A stretch of DNA of 64,000 nucleotides from Hymenobacter telluris (GTDB lineage Bacteria; Bacteroidota; Bacteroidia; Cytophagales; Hymenobacteraceae), in the NCBI RefSeq assembly GCF_017313265.1, contig NZ_JAFLQZ010000002.1, positions 496,001 through 560,000 on the forward strand, read 5' to 3'. Positions 41,258-50,077 of this stretch are shown here, piece after piece (position 1 is the first letter of the stretch; each line of letters opens with the position of its first letter). A model generated the notes under the pieces. That model ran no database searches. It had not been told where the DNA came from and saw only the letters and a list, made by a program, of their open reading frames with translations. The position numbers and the translations under genes were made by a program.

Positions 41258-42856
41258 ATGAAACAAGCCCTCGAAGAAGCTACCGCCACCGGTACCGACG
41301 TGCAGGAACACGACCCCCACGGCATGCAGCAAGTGTTGCGTGAACTCGGCATTCAAGCCGAAAACGCGGCTTGGAGCACCGGCCTAGCGTGGGGCGGTGC
41401 CAGCAACTCCCGCTCGAAAACCATCCACTCGCCCGCCGACGGCCGCCGTATCGGTACCGTGGCCTTGGCTACCACCGAAGATTACAGCCACGTGGTGGAA
41501 ACTGCTCAAGCCGCATTCAAGACCTGGCGTACTGTGCCGGCTCCCAAACGCGGCGAGATTGTGCGCCAGATCGGCAACAAGCTCCGCGAATACAAGGAGC
41601 CGCTGGGCAAGCTGGTGAGCTACGAGATGGGCAAAATCTTGCAGGAAGGCCTCGGCGAAGTGCAGGAAATGATTGACATCTGCGACTTTGCCGTGGGCCT
41701 CTCGCGGCAGCTGCACGGCTTTACTATGCACTCCGAGCGGCCCGCGCACCGCATGTATGAGCAGTACCACCCGCTGGGCGTGGTGGGCATCATCTCGGCG
41801 TTCAACTTTCCGGTGGCCGTGTGGAGCTGGAACGCCATGCTGGCCGCCGTGTGTGGCGACGTCTGCATTTGGAAACCCTCCGAGAAAACCCCGCTGACAG
41901 GCGTGGCCGTGCAGCACATTCTGGCCGACGTGCTGCGCGAAAACGAATTGCCCGAAGGTATTTTCAACCTCATAATCGGGGATGCTGAAATAGGTGCTCA
42001 AATGGCCGCCGACCCGCGCGTGCCGCTGGTGTCGGCTACGGGTAGTACCCGCATGGGCAAGAAGGTAGGGGAGGTAGTAGGTGCCCGCCTCGGGCGGGCC
42101 CTGCTGGAACTAGGCGGCAACAACGCCATTATCCTGACCGAGCACGCCGACCTTGATATTGCCATTCGGGCCATTGTGTTTGGGGCGGTGGGTACGGCCG
42201 GGCAGCGGTGCACCACCACTCGTCGGGTCATTATTCACGAAGCAGTTTTCGAGGATGTGAAGGCGCGGCTGCTGAAAATATACCCTAGTCTGCCCATTGG
42301 GAATCCCTTGCAGGAAGGCACGCTGGTTGGCCCCCTCATCGACCAGGATGCCGTAGCTGCCTTCACAAAAGCCCTGGCCGATGTGCAAGCCGAAGGCGGC
42401 AAGCTGCTAACCGGCGGTGAAGTGCTAACCGGGGCCGGCTACGAAAACGGTACCTACGTGAAGCCCGCGTTGGTGGAAGTGGAAAACCACTACCACATGG
42501 TACAGGAAGAAACCTTCGCGCCCATTCTGTACCTGATAAAATACAGCGGCGGAGTAGAAGAGGCCATTGAGTTGCAGAACGGGGTGCGGCAGGGCTTGTC
42601 GTCGGCCATCTTCTCGCTGAACATGCGCGAAACCGAAACCTACCTCAGCCACACCGGCTCCGACTGCGGCATTGCCAACGTGAACATCGGTACGAGTGGC
42701 GCGGAAATCGGCGGCGCATTTGGGGGCGAAAAGGAAACCGGCGGCGGCCGCGAATCGGGCTCCGACGCTTGGCGCGTATACATGCGCCGCCAAACCAATA
42801 CCATCAACTACAGCACGCAGCTCCCATTAGCCCAGGGCATCAAGTTCGACGTGTAG
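41258..42856 (+). CDS. ALDH7-like aldehyde dehydrogenase (aminoadipate-semialdehyde type)
   Basis: A 532-residue NAD(P)-dependent aldehyde dehydrogenase, nearest by pattern to the ALDH7/antiquitin group that oxidises alpha-aminoadipic semialdehyde in lysine breakdown. Catalytic Glu284 is in LELGGNNAII and Cys318 in GTAGQRCTTTRR. Further markers are IISAFNFPVAVWSWN, WKPSEKTPLTG, ETFAPILY and GGEKETGGGRESGSDAWRVYMRR near the end, which is typical of ALDH7. The N-terminal ~20 residues look extra; a later start such as GMQQVLRELGI is possible. No other lysine-degradation gene is adjacent. Confidence 0.9.
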   Translation: MKQALEEATATGTDVQEHDPHGMQQVLRELGIQAENAAWSTGLAWGGASNSRSKTIHSPADGRRIGTVALATTEDYSHVVETAQAAFKTWRTVPAPKRGEIVRQIGNKLREYKEPLGKLVSYEMGKILQEGLGEVQEMIDICDFAVGLSRQLHGFTMHSERPAHRMYEQYHPLGVVGIISAFNFPVAVWSWNAMLAAVCGDVCIWKPSEKTPLTGVAVQHILADVLRENELPEGIFNLIIGDAEIGAQMAADPRVPLVSATGSTRMGKKVGEVVGARLGRALLELGGNNAIILTEHADLDIAIRAIVFGAVGTAGQRCTTTRRVIIHEAVFEDVKARLLKIYPSLPIGNPLQEGTLVGPLIDQDAVAAFTKALADVQAEGGKLLTGGEVLTGAGYENGTYVKPALVEVENHYHMVQEETFAPILYLIKYSGGVEEAIELQNGVRQGLSSAIFSLNMRETETYLSHTGSDCGIANVNIGTSGAEIGGAFGGEKETGGGRESGSDAWRVYMRRQTNTINYSTQLPLAQGIKFDV

Positions 42857-42872
42857 TTAGTTCATAAACAAT

Positions 42873-42918
42873 CCAACGAAGGCCTGCCCGACCACTCGGG
42901 TAGGCCTTCGTTGGTTTT
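42873..42918 (+). terminator. Hairpin terminator after ALDH gene
   Basis: Arms CCAACGAAGGCCTgCCCG and CGGGtAGGCCTTCGTTGG (one mismatch) followed by TTTT, starting 17 bases past the stop. Confidence 0.85.
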
Positions 42919-43104
42919 AATAGCTGTAAGTTTTAAGTAAAGGACAGAAAATAGCTGTACCAACCTAAATCAGTATACTGATGCAACTTCCTTTCCGCGG
43001 GTGCTGTCTTTCACTTGCTTAGCCTCTCCGCTGTGGCGGCTTTGCCCGGAAAGTTGGATATTTACCGTTATCCTTTCTTTAACTAGTTGCCGCTGTCCGA
43101 CGCT

Positions 43105-43674
43105 ATGGAAGCTTTTGCGTATACCGACATCAACGCCCCGCTAGTCGAGCGGTGCCGCCTGGGCGACCGACGGGCGCAAGCCGAAATCTACAAGCGCTAC
43201 GCCAAAGCCATGTTCAACGCGTCGTTGCGCATCACCGGCGACTACGCCGAGGCCGAAGACGTATTGCAGGAGTCGTTTTTGAGTGCTTTCCGCGAACTGC
43301 ACAGCTATAAAGGTGATTCTTCGTTCGGCAGTTGGCTGAAGCGGATTGTCATCAATAAAAGTATCAACTGCCTGCGCAACCGGCGCCTGCAATTGGTGCC
43401 TTTGGGTGAGCAGCACGATGCTGCCGGCCCCGAAACGCTGGACAGCTCAGCGGATACCGAAGTGGTGCAGTGGCGCGCCGATGTGGTTCGGCGCTGCGTG
43501 CAGGAACTACCCGACGGCTACCGCGTAGTACTAACCCTGTACCTGCTGGAAGGCTACGACCACGCTGAAATAGCCGGTATCCTGGGCATCACTGAATCTA
43601 CCTCAAAATCGCAGTACAGCCGGGCGCGTAAGAAGCTATTGGAATTGGCTTCGCAACGCGGGCTTACGGCTTAG
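43105..43674 (+). CDS. ECF RNA polymerase sigma factor
   Basis: A 189-residue sigma-70 family protein; the ATG at 43105 is preferred over a TTG 18 bases earlier. Region 2 is YAEAEDVLQESFLSAFRELHSYKGDSSFGSWLKRIVINKSINCLRNRR, and region 4 is LPDGYRVVLTLYLLEGYDHAEIAGILGITESTSKSQYSRARKKL. Only these two regions are present, as in ECF sigmas. It is followed 101 bases later by a membrane anti-sigma-like gene and a DUF4097-like gene, forming a probable signal-responsive unit. Confidence 0.92.
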   Translation: MEAFAYTDINAPLVERCRLGDRRAQAEIYKRYAKAMFNASLRITGDYAEAEDVLQESFLSAFRELHSYKGDSSFGSWLKRIVINKSINCLRNRRLQLVPLGEQHDAAGPETLDSSADTEVVQWRADVVRRCVQELPDGYRVVLTLYLLEGYDHAEIAGILGITESTSKSQYSRARKKLLELASQRGLTA

Positions 43675-43775
43675 TAACCACCTCATTGTGCTTTACCAGC
43701 GCGGCAGGCCGTCCACCTAATTTCAACGGCGTGCCGTAAGTGAAAGCAAACCATGTGTTTAGTACCACCCCTGAT

Positions 43776-44585
43776 ATGAACGACAAAGAAACCGGTCTGG
43801 AGAATTTCATCGAGCGGCACCGCGCCGACTTCGATGTGTTCGAGCCGCGCCCGGATTTATGGGACGACATCGAGCAGAACCTGGCCGCACCCACGGCCGG
43901 TACTGTTGCGCCAGCCGCCGATGAAGCGCCTGCTGTTGCCCCATTACGGGTAGTGAAGCTATACCCTGATGAAGCGCCCGAAGCAACTCCCGCTGCTTTT
44001 GTCGGCCCAGCCTCTGCCACCACTTTCCGCAGCAAATGGCTACCCAACTCGGGCATGGCTGCCGCTGTGGCCCTGCTGATTGCGGCCGGAGTTGGCGCTG
44101 TATGGAGCAGCAACCACCAGGATACGGTGTGGGCCCGCACCACCGGAACAACGCCTTTGGTGTTGGCGCCCGAAAGTGAGCCGGAGGACTTGAACTCCGG
44201 GCTGTATTTTGGCGCTTCGCCGGTGGCGAATGCGCCCGAGTCATCGGCGCAGCACCTTACCACGGCCCTTCAGCGCATGGAGGCCTATTACGCCACGCAA
44301 ATTGCCGAGCGCAAAGGAGCCTTGCGGGAACTGGAAGCCCAAACCACTGCCGCTAGTGCTCCACCCGCCGACTGGCGACAAGAGTTAGCCGGGCTGGATT
44401 CCACCTATCGGCAGTTGAAGGTGGAACTTTACCGCAACCCCGAGCCCGATGTAGTGCTGGAAGCCATGAACCGCAACCTGCAAATTCGCCTCGATATTCT
44501 GAATCAGCAGACCCGCTCCCGCGAGCAGGTGCAAGACTACCACGCGCAGCCCCTGATGATTGCCGACACCCACCCTATGCCATGA
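43776..44585 (+). CDS. Membrane anti-sigma-like protein
   Basis: A 269-residue single-pass protein. The N-terminal ~37 residues (FIERHRADFDVFEPRPDLWDDIEQNL) form the type of acidic/helical cytoplasmic segment found in Bacteroidota anti-sigma-like proteins next to ECF genes. One membrane span is at 94-110 (MAAAVALLIAAGVGAVW), and a C-terminal coiled-coil-prone part (150-255) would face the periplasm. No zinc-anti-sigma HxxxCxxC motif was found, so the role is inferred from position. A GTG 36 bases upstream is a less likely start. Its stop overlaps the next start codon (ATGA), indicating coupling. Confidence 0.72.
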   Translation: MNDKETGLENFIERHRADFDVFEPRPDLWDDIEQNLAAPTAGTVAPAADEAPAVAPLRVVKLYPDEAPEATPAAFVGPASATTFRSKWLPNSGMAAAVALLIAAGVGAVWSSNHQDTVWARTTGTTPLVLAPESEPEDLNSGLYFGASPVANAPESSAQHLTTALQRMEAYYATQIAERKGALRELEAQTTAASAPPADWRQELAGLDSTYRQLKVELYRNPEPDVVLEAMNRNLQIRLDILNQQTRSREQVQDYHAQPLMIADTHPMP

Positions 44586-45889
44586 GGTATTTCCGCCGCA
44601 CCCTTCTGCGCACCGGCTGCGTGCTGGCGGTAAGCTGCCTGCTCGCCACCAGCGCCGCTGCACAAACCCAGCCCCCCACCGTAGCCAGTACCCCCGCCCG
44701 CCCCGGTTCCGCCACCGAAGCCCAGTACTACCAACCCTCAACAGCTGAAACTCCTGCTTTCTGGCCGCAAAATGGGGCAACCCACGCGGCGCACGTGAGC
44801 GGCTGCCCACAACAATCGGAGCAGGTATATACTCAAGGAACGCAGGAACCCGAGCAGGGAACGGATGTCAATCAGTTGGCTGCCGAGAAAACCCGTAAGC
44901 TGAGCCGGACTTTTGCCGTGTCGGCCGGCAAACCGTACGCCTTGGATACCCGCTACGGGCGGGTGCTGGTAAACGTGTGGAGCCGCCCGGAAATCCGGAC
45001 CGATGTGGACATTATTACCCGCGCCGACACCGACGAAAAAGCCCAGCAGCTTCAGGAGATGATTCAGGTGGAGCTAACCGAAACCGACCCGGCTACCGGA
45101 GGCGTATCGGTTCGCTCGAAGTTTGGGGCCATGCCCCACGGGTGCCGCAGCCGCACCAAGCTCTACGAAGTGAACTACACGGTATGGATACCCCGCAACA
45201 CGCCGTTGCGCGTGTACAATACCTTTGGCGAAGTCAGTATCCTCGGCGACCTAGCTGGCCCTACGGAACTGGCCGTGGAGTATGGCACCTTGCGCACGGG
45301 CCGGTTGGAAGGCAGCAAAAACCTGTTGCGCATTGGCAATGGACAGGCATCGGTTCCGTATGTGCGGCAAGCCGGAATTGACGCGTCGTACTCACGCCTG
45401 CGGCTTGACGCGGGGCAGGTAGTTGATTTGCGCAACAACTACTCCGATATCAATATTGGCGTGGTGCAGGACCTGAGCGTGCATAGCAAATACGGCGACG
45501 TAGCGCTGGGCACCGTTCGTAACCTGCGCGGCACGTCGGGCTTCTCCACCTTCAGCATCGACAAACTAGGCAACCAACTGGACATGACGGTGCAGTATTG
45601 CCCCAATTTCGAGGTGCGCAACACCGGCCGAAATTTCCGGGCAATCAACCTGGACGGTGGCTACAGTACCATCTTGCTGAATTTTGCCGATGAAGCCGGC
45701 TTCAATTTCGATGTAAACACCCAGCACGGCAAACTGCTGGTTGACAAGAAACTGGTGCGCGTAGCATCAGAGGAAAGTAGCCCGGTTTCCAGCGACATGC
45801 AGGGTACTTTCGGGGTGGCAAAAGCCCGGCCGGCGTCCAGCAACGTCAACATCAAAGTGCGGTACGGCAACGTGCGCTTCAACCGCTAA
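44582..45889 (+). CDS. Exported DUF4097-like beta-helix protein
   Basis: A 435-residue protein with a signal peptide (LRTGCVLAVSCLLATSAAAQ). A Pro/Gln-rich low-complexity region follows to about 100, then repeated short beta strands of the DUF4097/adhesin-like type (LDTRYGRVLVNVWSRPEIRTDV, VYNTFGEVSILGD, LRNNYSDINIGVVQDLSVHSKYGDVALG). It is probably secreted to the periplasm or outer membrane. It overlaps the anti-sigma-like gene by four bases, so it may be the output or sensor of that system. No catalytic residue is recognised. Confidence 0.75.
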   Translation: MRYFRRTLLRTGCVLAVSCLLATSAAAQTQPPTVASTPARPGSATEAQYYQPSTAETPAFWPQNGATHAAHVSGCPQQSEQVYTQGTQEPEQGTDVNQLAAEKTRKLSRTFAVSAGKPYALDTRYGRVLVNVWSRPEIRTDVDIITRADTDEKAQQLQEMIQVELTETDPATGGVSVRSKFGAMPHGCRSRTKLYEVNYTVWIPRNTPLRVYNTFGEVSILGDLAGPTELAVEYGTLRTGRLEGSKNLLRIGNGQASVPYVRQAGIDASYSRLRLDAGQVVDLRNNYSDINIGVVQDLSVHSKYGDVALGTVRNLRGTSGFSTFSIDKLGNQLDMTVQYCPNFEVRNTGRNFRAINLDGGYSTILLNFADEAGFNFDVNTQHGKLLVDKKLVRVASEESSPVSSDMQGTFGVAKARPASSNVNIKVRYGNVRFNR

Positions 45890-45920
45890 AATACAGAACA
45901 AGCTTAGTTGGAAGCCTCAC

Positions 45921-45981
45921 AAAGAGCCTCTCCTAAACAAAATGGTGCTGTGTAGCGCCGCTTTGTTCAGGAGAGGCTCTT
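45921..45981 (+). terminator. Long nested hairpin after the sigma operon
   Basis: Outer arms AAAGAGCCTCTCCTaAACAAA and its complement (one mismatch) enclose a smaller stem, GGTGCT with AGCGCC. It lies 32 bases after the stop. The downstream T-run is short, so termination strength is uncertain, but the pairing is extensive. Confidence 0.65.
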
Positions 45982-46064
45982 GCATTGGCGGCAGGCAAAA
46001 CGGCCAAGAGCAGCTACTTCTGCGCCGGATGCCGTTCTTTGTGTTTCGCCGATTGTAACCTGTT

Positions 46065-46601
46065 ATGCGTGCTGCGTTTTTACTGCTATGGATGGGGCTG
46101 CATGCCGCATTGGTAGCCGCTCAATCTTCTGTGCCCATGCCCACTCTGCCGCCTGTTTCATCAGCTACTGCTTCTCCCATGCGCACGTATGCGTTGCGCC
46201 TGAAGCCGGGCCAGGATGTGCGCCAGCAGCTTACTGCTTTCACCACCGAGCACCAGATTCGGGCGGGCGCTATGGTAACGTGCGTGGGCAGCCTCACGCA
46301 GGTAACGTTGCGGCTCGCCAATCAGGAAAACCCAACGGTGTACCACGGCCACTTCGAAATTGTATCCTTGGTAGGTACGCTCTCCACCAACGGCAGCCAC
46401 TTGCACCTGGCCGTTTCCGATTCCACTGGGCGCACTATCGGTGGGCATCTGCTCGACGGCAACCTGGTGTATACAACCGCCGAACTAGTGATTGGAGTGC
46501 TGGACAACTTGGATTTCCGGCGTGAGCCCGACCCTACGTTTAACTACCGGGAGCTAACAATTTATCCAATTACGCCAGCGGCCAAGCGCCGGAAACAATA
46601 A
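46065..46601 (+). CDS. Signal-peptide-bearing PPC/DUF296-domain protein
   Basis: A 178-residue protein with a clear signal peptide (AFLLLWMGLHAALVAAQ, cleavage near residue 20) and a PPC (DUF296) domain at about 39-168. The domain shows YALRLKPGQDVRQQL, IRAGAMVTCVGSLTQVTLRLA, GHFEIVSLVGTLSTNG, SHLHLAVSDSTGRTIGGHLL and AELVIGVL. PPC domains are best known in plant AT-hook proteins and in cytoplasmic bacterial proteins, so export is unusual. The conserved His cluster could bind metal. A role as a periplasmic ligand-binding protein is an inference. Confidence 0.75.
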   Translation: MRAAFLLLWMGLHAALVAAQSSVPMPTLPPVSSATASPMRTYALRLKPGQDVRQQLTAFTTEHQIRAGAMVTCVGSLTQVTLRLANQENPTVYHGHFEIVSLVGTLSTNGSHLHLAVSDSTGRTIGGHLLDGNLVYTTAELVIGVLDNLDFRREPDPTFNYRELTIYPITPAAKRRKQ

Positions 46602-46768
46602 ATTAGTTAGCTCCTCAGTCCACCTACTGACAGCCAGCTGAAATTTATTGCTGCCCTAGCTTCGCCAGCTATTTCAGGGGTGCCTATTCGTGTGTATTAT
46701 TGTAAGAATATCCGCTGTTTATCAAGCGTGATTACTTGCATTTTAGCTGGTTTATTTATTTAAGATTG

Positions 46769-49700
46769 ATGCGACTTCTACCTTACAGTGCTACGTGGGC
46801 GCTGCTCTTGTCGGCTAGTGCTGCCTACGCCCAAAAACCACTTCCTGCTACTATTCCGCCTCTCGTCAACTCCGGTGAGGCCGTGAAGGAAGGCATTGCA
46901 CTCCACGACAAAGACCAGTTTGAGGCGGCCTTGGCCCACTACGCCACCGTCACCCCCGGCGACTCGCTTTACGCGGCGGTGCAAGGCGAAATGTCGCTCA
47001 CGTACCTGGCCGCCAAGCGCTACCCCGAAGCTATTGAAGCGGCTCAGCGCGCGCTGAACCTCCGCTACGCCGACCCCCAGCCCTATATTACGCTGGGCTC
47101 AGCCGAAGACGAATCGAAGCACCCCGAGAAAGCAGTGGCCGCTTATCAGGCCGGGTTGAAGCGTTTTCCTTACTACCAAAGTCTGTGGTATAATCTGGCC
47201 GTAACCCAGATCGGAGCCAAGCAATTTCAGCCGGGCCTGAGCAGCTTGCAGCGCAGCCTGGAACTGCGGCCCACCCACGCCGGCAGCCACTACGCGCTGG
47301 CAAAACTGGCCGCTCGGCAAGGGCAAACCAGCCATGCCATGCTGAGTTTATTGACCTACCTGCTGATTCAGCCTGATAGTGAGAGCAGCAATAGCGTACT
47401 GGTGGAGCTAGAGAAGCAGGCGTCGCACGCAGCCGACATTGCCGAAACTGACCGGATTCCTGCTTTCCTGCCCAACGAAGCTTTCCGGGAGCTGGATTTG
47501 CTGCTCGATTCCAAAGTGGCACTCCGCAAAGACTACACCTCCAAGGTGAAGTTTGATGCCAACCTAGTGAAGCAGCTGCAACTGCTGGTAGAGAAGTTTC
47601 CGAGCACTACGGCCTCCCCCGACGACCTCTGGCTACGCCTCTATGGCCCGCTGGTAGAAGGCCTGCGCCAAGGCGAAAACCTCACTGCCGCTACTTACTT
47701 CATCTTGTCATCGGCCGATGATAAGAAGGCGGCGCAGTGGGTGAAAGGCAACAAAAGCAAGGTGGATAAGATGCTGGAGGCTCTTTCGCCGGCCATCTTG
47801 CGCTTTCGTGAGCAGCAGCCGTTGGTGCGCGAAGGCAAGCCTACTATGCTTAAGGGCTGGTTCGATGACGACGCCCGCTTGCAAGGCATAGGTGCCGGCA
47901 CGATGCAGGGCGAAGAGCGCCATTTCACGGGTCCCTGGATGTTTCTGACCAATACGGGCGCAATTGAAGAGGAAGGCGAATACGGCCCCGACTTCAAGCG
48001 AACCGGAGTATGGCGTAGCTACGGCCCCAACGGCCAACTCACCCGCACTGCTCCTTACGTCAATGGGCAAGTGCACGGCTTGGTGCGCGACTTCCACGAC
48101 AACGGTCAGCCTTCCGCCGACATGAACTTCGCGCAAGGCAAGAACGAGGGGGAGATGAAAATCTACAACTACTGCGGCACGCTGGAAGAAGTACGCACTT
48201 TCCGGCAAGGCTTGCTCGAAGGCCCGTATACCACGTTCTACTCGGATGGCAAACCGCGCCTGCGGGTGCAAATGCGGGCCGACAAGCAGGAGGGACCCCA
48301 AACCACGCTCTATCCGAACGGCGTGGTAGAGGTGGAATACACCTACGTGGCCGATAAAAAGCAGGGCCCGTTCCTGGTCAACTACCCCGACAAAACCCCG
48401 GAAAAGCGCGGCGCCTACGAGCAGGACGAGCTGCACGGTCCTTACACCGAATACTTTTCCAACGGGCAGCTCATGAACACCGGCACTTACACGCGCGGCA
48501 AGCGGACGGGTGTTTGGAAAGAGTATTTCGCCGATGGTAAGCTCAGTTCAGAAAGAACCTACGACGAAAACGGCGAGCTACACGGCACCTATCATGATTA
48601 TGACTACCAAGGCCGGCTGGTGTCGGACAATGATTACGAGCATGGCCGCACCACTCGCCAACGCTACTACAATCCCGCTACCAAAGCCACACTGCTCGAC
48701 AACGCCATTAAAAAAGGCCGCGTAGCCATAGCTACGTTCAACCTTGATGGCATATCGAAAGGCAGCGGCTTCTACCTCAATGGGCAAACCGACGGCGAAT
48801 GGCGCTGGACCTACGCCAACGGCCAGCCGCAGCGGGTTCGTCATTTCCAGAAAGGTCAGCTGGAAGGCGTGGCCGAAGACTACTACGCCAACGGGCAGCT
48901 GAAAAGCCGCACCACGTACCACAACGACGAGCAGGAAGGCGCGTACGAAAGTTTCTATCGAGACGGCCAACGCTACCAAACCGGCTACTACCGCAACGGC
49001 CAGCCCCAGGGCGCATGGCGCGAATATTACGCCGACGGCTCGGTGCGCGAGGAATATGAGTTGCACAAAGGGCAGCGCAACGGCCCGAACCGTAGCCTGG
49101 CTCCTAACGGCAAGCTTACCGAACTGAGGATATACGAGTTTGGCCGTAAAATGCAGACGCTGACCTACGATACCCTAGGGCGAGTGGTTAGTGATGTGCA
49201 GCTTCAGCCTGGTACCAAAGAAGTTTCGTTCAACCACCCTGGCGGCAAGCTCCGCTACCGGACGGCAGTTTCCTGCTACGAAAACCAGGGGCCGGCCGCG
49301 TGGTTCTACAGCTCCGGTCAGCCCAACGCCACCGTCAGCTTCGTGGCCGACAAGCGGGAAGGAGCGTTCAAGTCGCTCTACGCCACCGGTAAAACCAACT
49401 TGGAGGGGCAGTTCAGCAACGGCGACCGGGAAGGCGAGTGGCGCGAATACTACCCGTCTGGCCAGCTACGTTCCAAGACCGGATACCGCGAAGGCAACCT
49501 CGACGGGGTTACTAGTACTTTCTACGAAAATGGCCAGCCCGAATTAGAGCAGCACTTTCTGTACGGGGCCGCGCAAGGCGTAGCACGCTACTACAACCCA
49601 GCCGGCGAGTTGCTGGTGGAAAAGCTGTTTGAGCGGGGCGACGTGGTAGGCTTCCGCGACGGGCGCAACCCGGCGGCATCTTGGCAGCCCATCGAGCGAA

Positions 49701-50077
49701 TGGCGGGCACCATCAAAACTGCCTTTGCCAACGGGAAGCCCGCGCTAGATGAAACAATTGAAGCCGGGCAACGCGCTGGCACCCGCACCGCCTACTACAG
49801 CTCGGGGCAGGTTTTTCGGCGCATGACGTTCAAAGACGGCCTGATAACTGGCGCGCTAACAAGCTATTATCCCAATGGTAAGCTTATGGAGGAAGAACAG
49901 TATCTTCACGATGAGCGCCACGGCCGCTGTAGCTACTACCGCCCCGATGGTACCCTGGAGCGCACCGAAACGTACCGCAGCGGCGAACAACTTGGCCCTA
50001 CGGTGTACTACAACGCCAAGGGCCAACCCACCAAGACGGAAATTCACTGGAACCAGTACGTGTATGAAGGCAAATAA
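46769..50077 (+). CDS. Large exported TPR - MORN-type repeat protein
   Basis: An 1102-residue protein. The ATG at 46769 gives a signal peptide (LLPYSATWALLLSASAAYAQ). Residues ~30-190 are TPRs (AALAHYATVTPGDSLYAAVQGEMSLTYLAAKRYPEAIEAAQ). From about 390 to the end there are some twenty MORN_2/YwqK-type repeats, each near GxWxxYYxNGQLxxxxxYxxGxxxG, for example GVWKEYFADGKLSSERTY and GAWREYYADGSVREEYEL. Such beta-hairpin repeat stacks form long solenoids, likely in the periplasm or at the surface. Its end overlaps the following DUF3857 gene by 14 bases, so the three genes form one operon. Function unknown. Confidence 0.85.
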   Translation: MRLLPYSATWALLLSASAAYAQKPLPATIPPLVNSGEAVKEGIALHDKDQFEAALAHYATVTPGDSLYAAVQGEMSLTYLAAKRYPEAIEAAQRALNLRYADPQPYITLGSAEDESKHPEKAVAAYQAGLKRFPYYQSLWYNLAVTQIGAKQFQPGLSSLQRSLELRPTHAGSHYALAKLAARQGQTSHAMLSLLTYLLIQPDSESSNSVLVELEKQASHAADIAETDRIPAFLPNEAFRELDLLLDSKVALRKDYTSKVKFDANLVKQLQLLVEKFPSTTASPDDLWLRLYGPLVEGLRQGENLTAATYFILSSADDKKAAQWVKGNKSKVDKMLEALSPAILRFREQQPLVREGKPTMLKGWFDDDARLQGIGAGTMQGEERHFTGPWMFLTNTGAIEEEGEYGPDFKRTGVWRSYGPNGQLTRTAPYVNGQVHGLVRDFHDNGQPSADMNFAQGKNEGEMKIYNYCGTLEEVRTFRQGLLEGPYTTFYSDGKPRLRVQMRADKQEGPQTTLYPNGVVEVEYTYVADKKQGPFLVNYPDKTPEKRGAYEQDELHGPYTEYFSNGQLMNTGTYTRGKRTGVWKEYFADGKLSSERTYDENGELHGTYHDYDYQGRLVSDNDYEHGRTTRQRYYNPATKATLLDNAIKKGRVAIATFNLDGISKGSGFYLNGQTDGEWRWTYANGQPQRVRHFQKGQLEGVAEDYYANGQLKSRTTYHNDEQEGAYESFYRDGQRYQTGYYRNGQPQGAWREYYADGSVREEYELHKGQRNGPNRSLAPNGKLTELRIYEFGRKMQTLTYDTLGRVVSDVQLQPGTKEVSFNHPGGKLRYRTAVSCYENQGPAAWFYSSGQPNATVSFVADKREGAFKSLYATGKTNLEGQFSNGDREGEWREYYPSGQLRSKTGYREGNLDGVTSTFYENGQPELEQHFLYGAAQGVARYYNPAGELLVEKLFERGDVVGFRDGRNPAASWQPIERMAGTIKTAFANGKPALDETIEAGQRAGTRTAYYSSGQVFRRMTFKDGLITGALTSYYPNGKLMEEEQYLHDERHGRCSYYRPDGTLERTETYRSGEQLGPTVYYNAKGQPTKTEIHWNQYVYEGK

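Noticed and set aside
49875..50063. Longer start for the first DUF3857 protein
   Set aside because: The upstream part lies inside the MORN gene in another frame; the ATG at 50064 directly precedes a good signal peptide.
46769..50077. YwqK-like repeats considered as a toxin-antitoxin antitoxin
   Set aside because: YwqK naming stems from database labels for MORN_2 repeats; no toxin gene is adjacent and the protein is exported.
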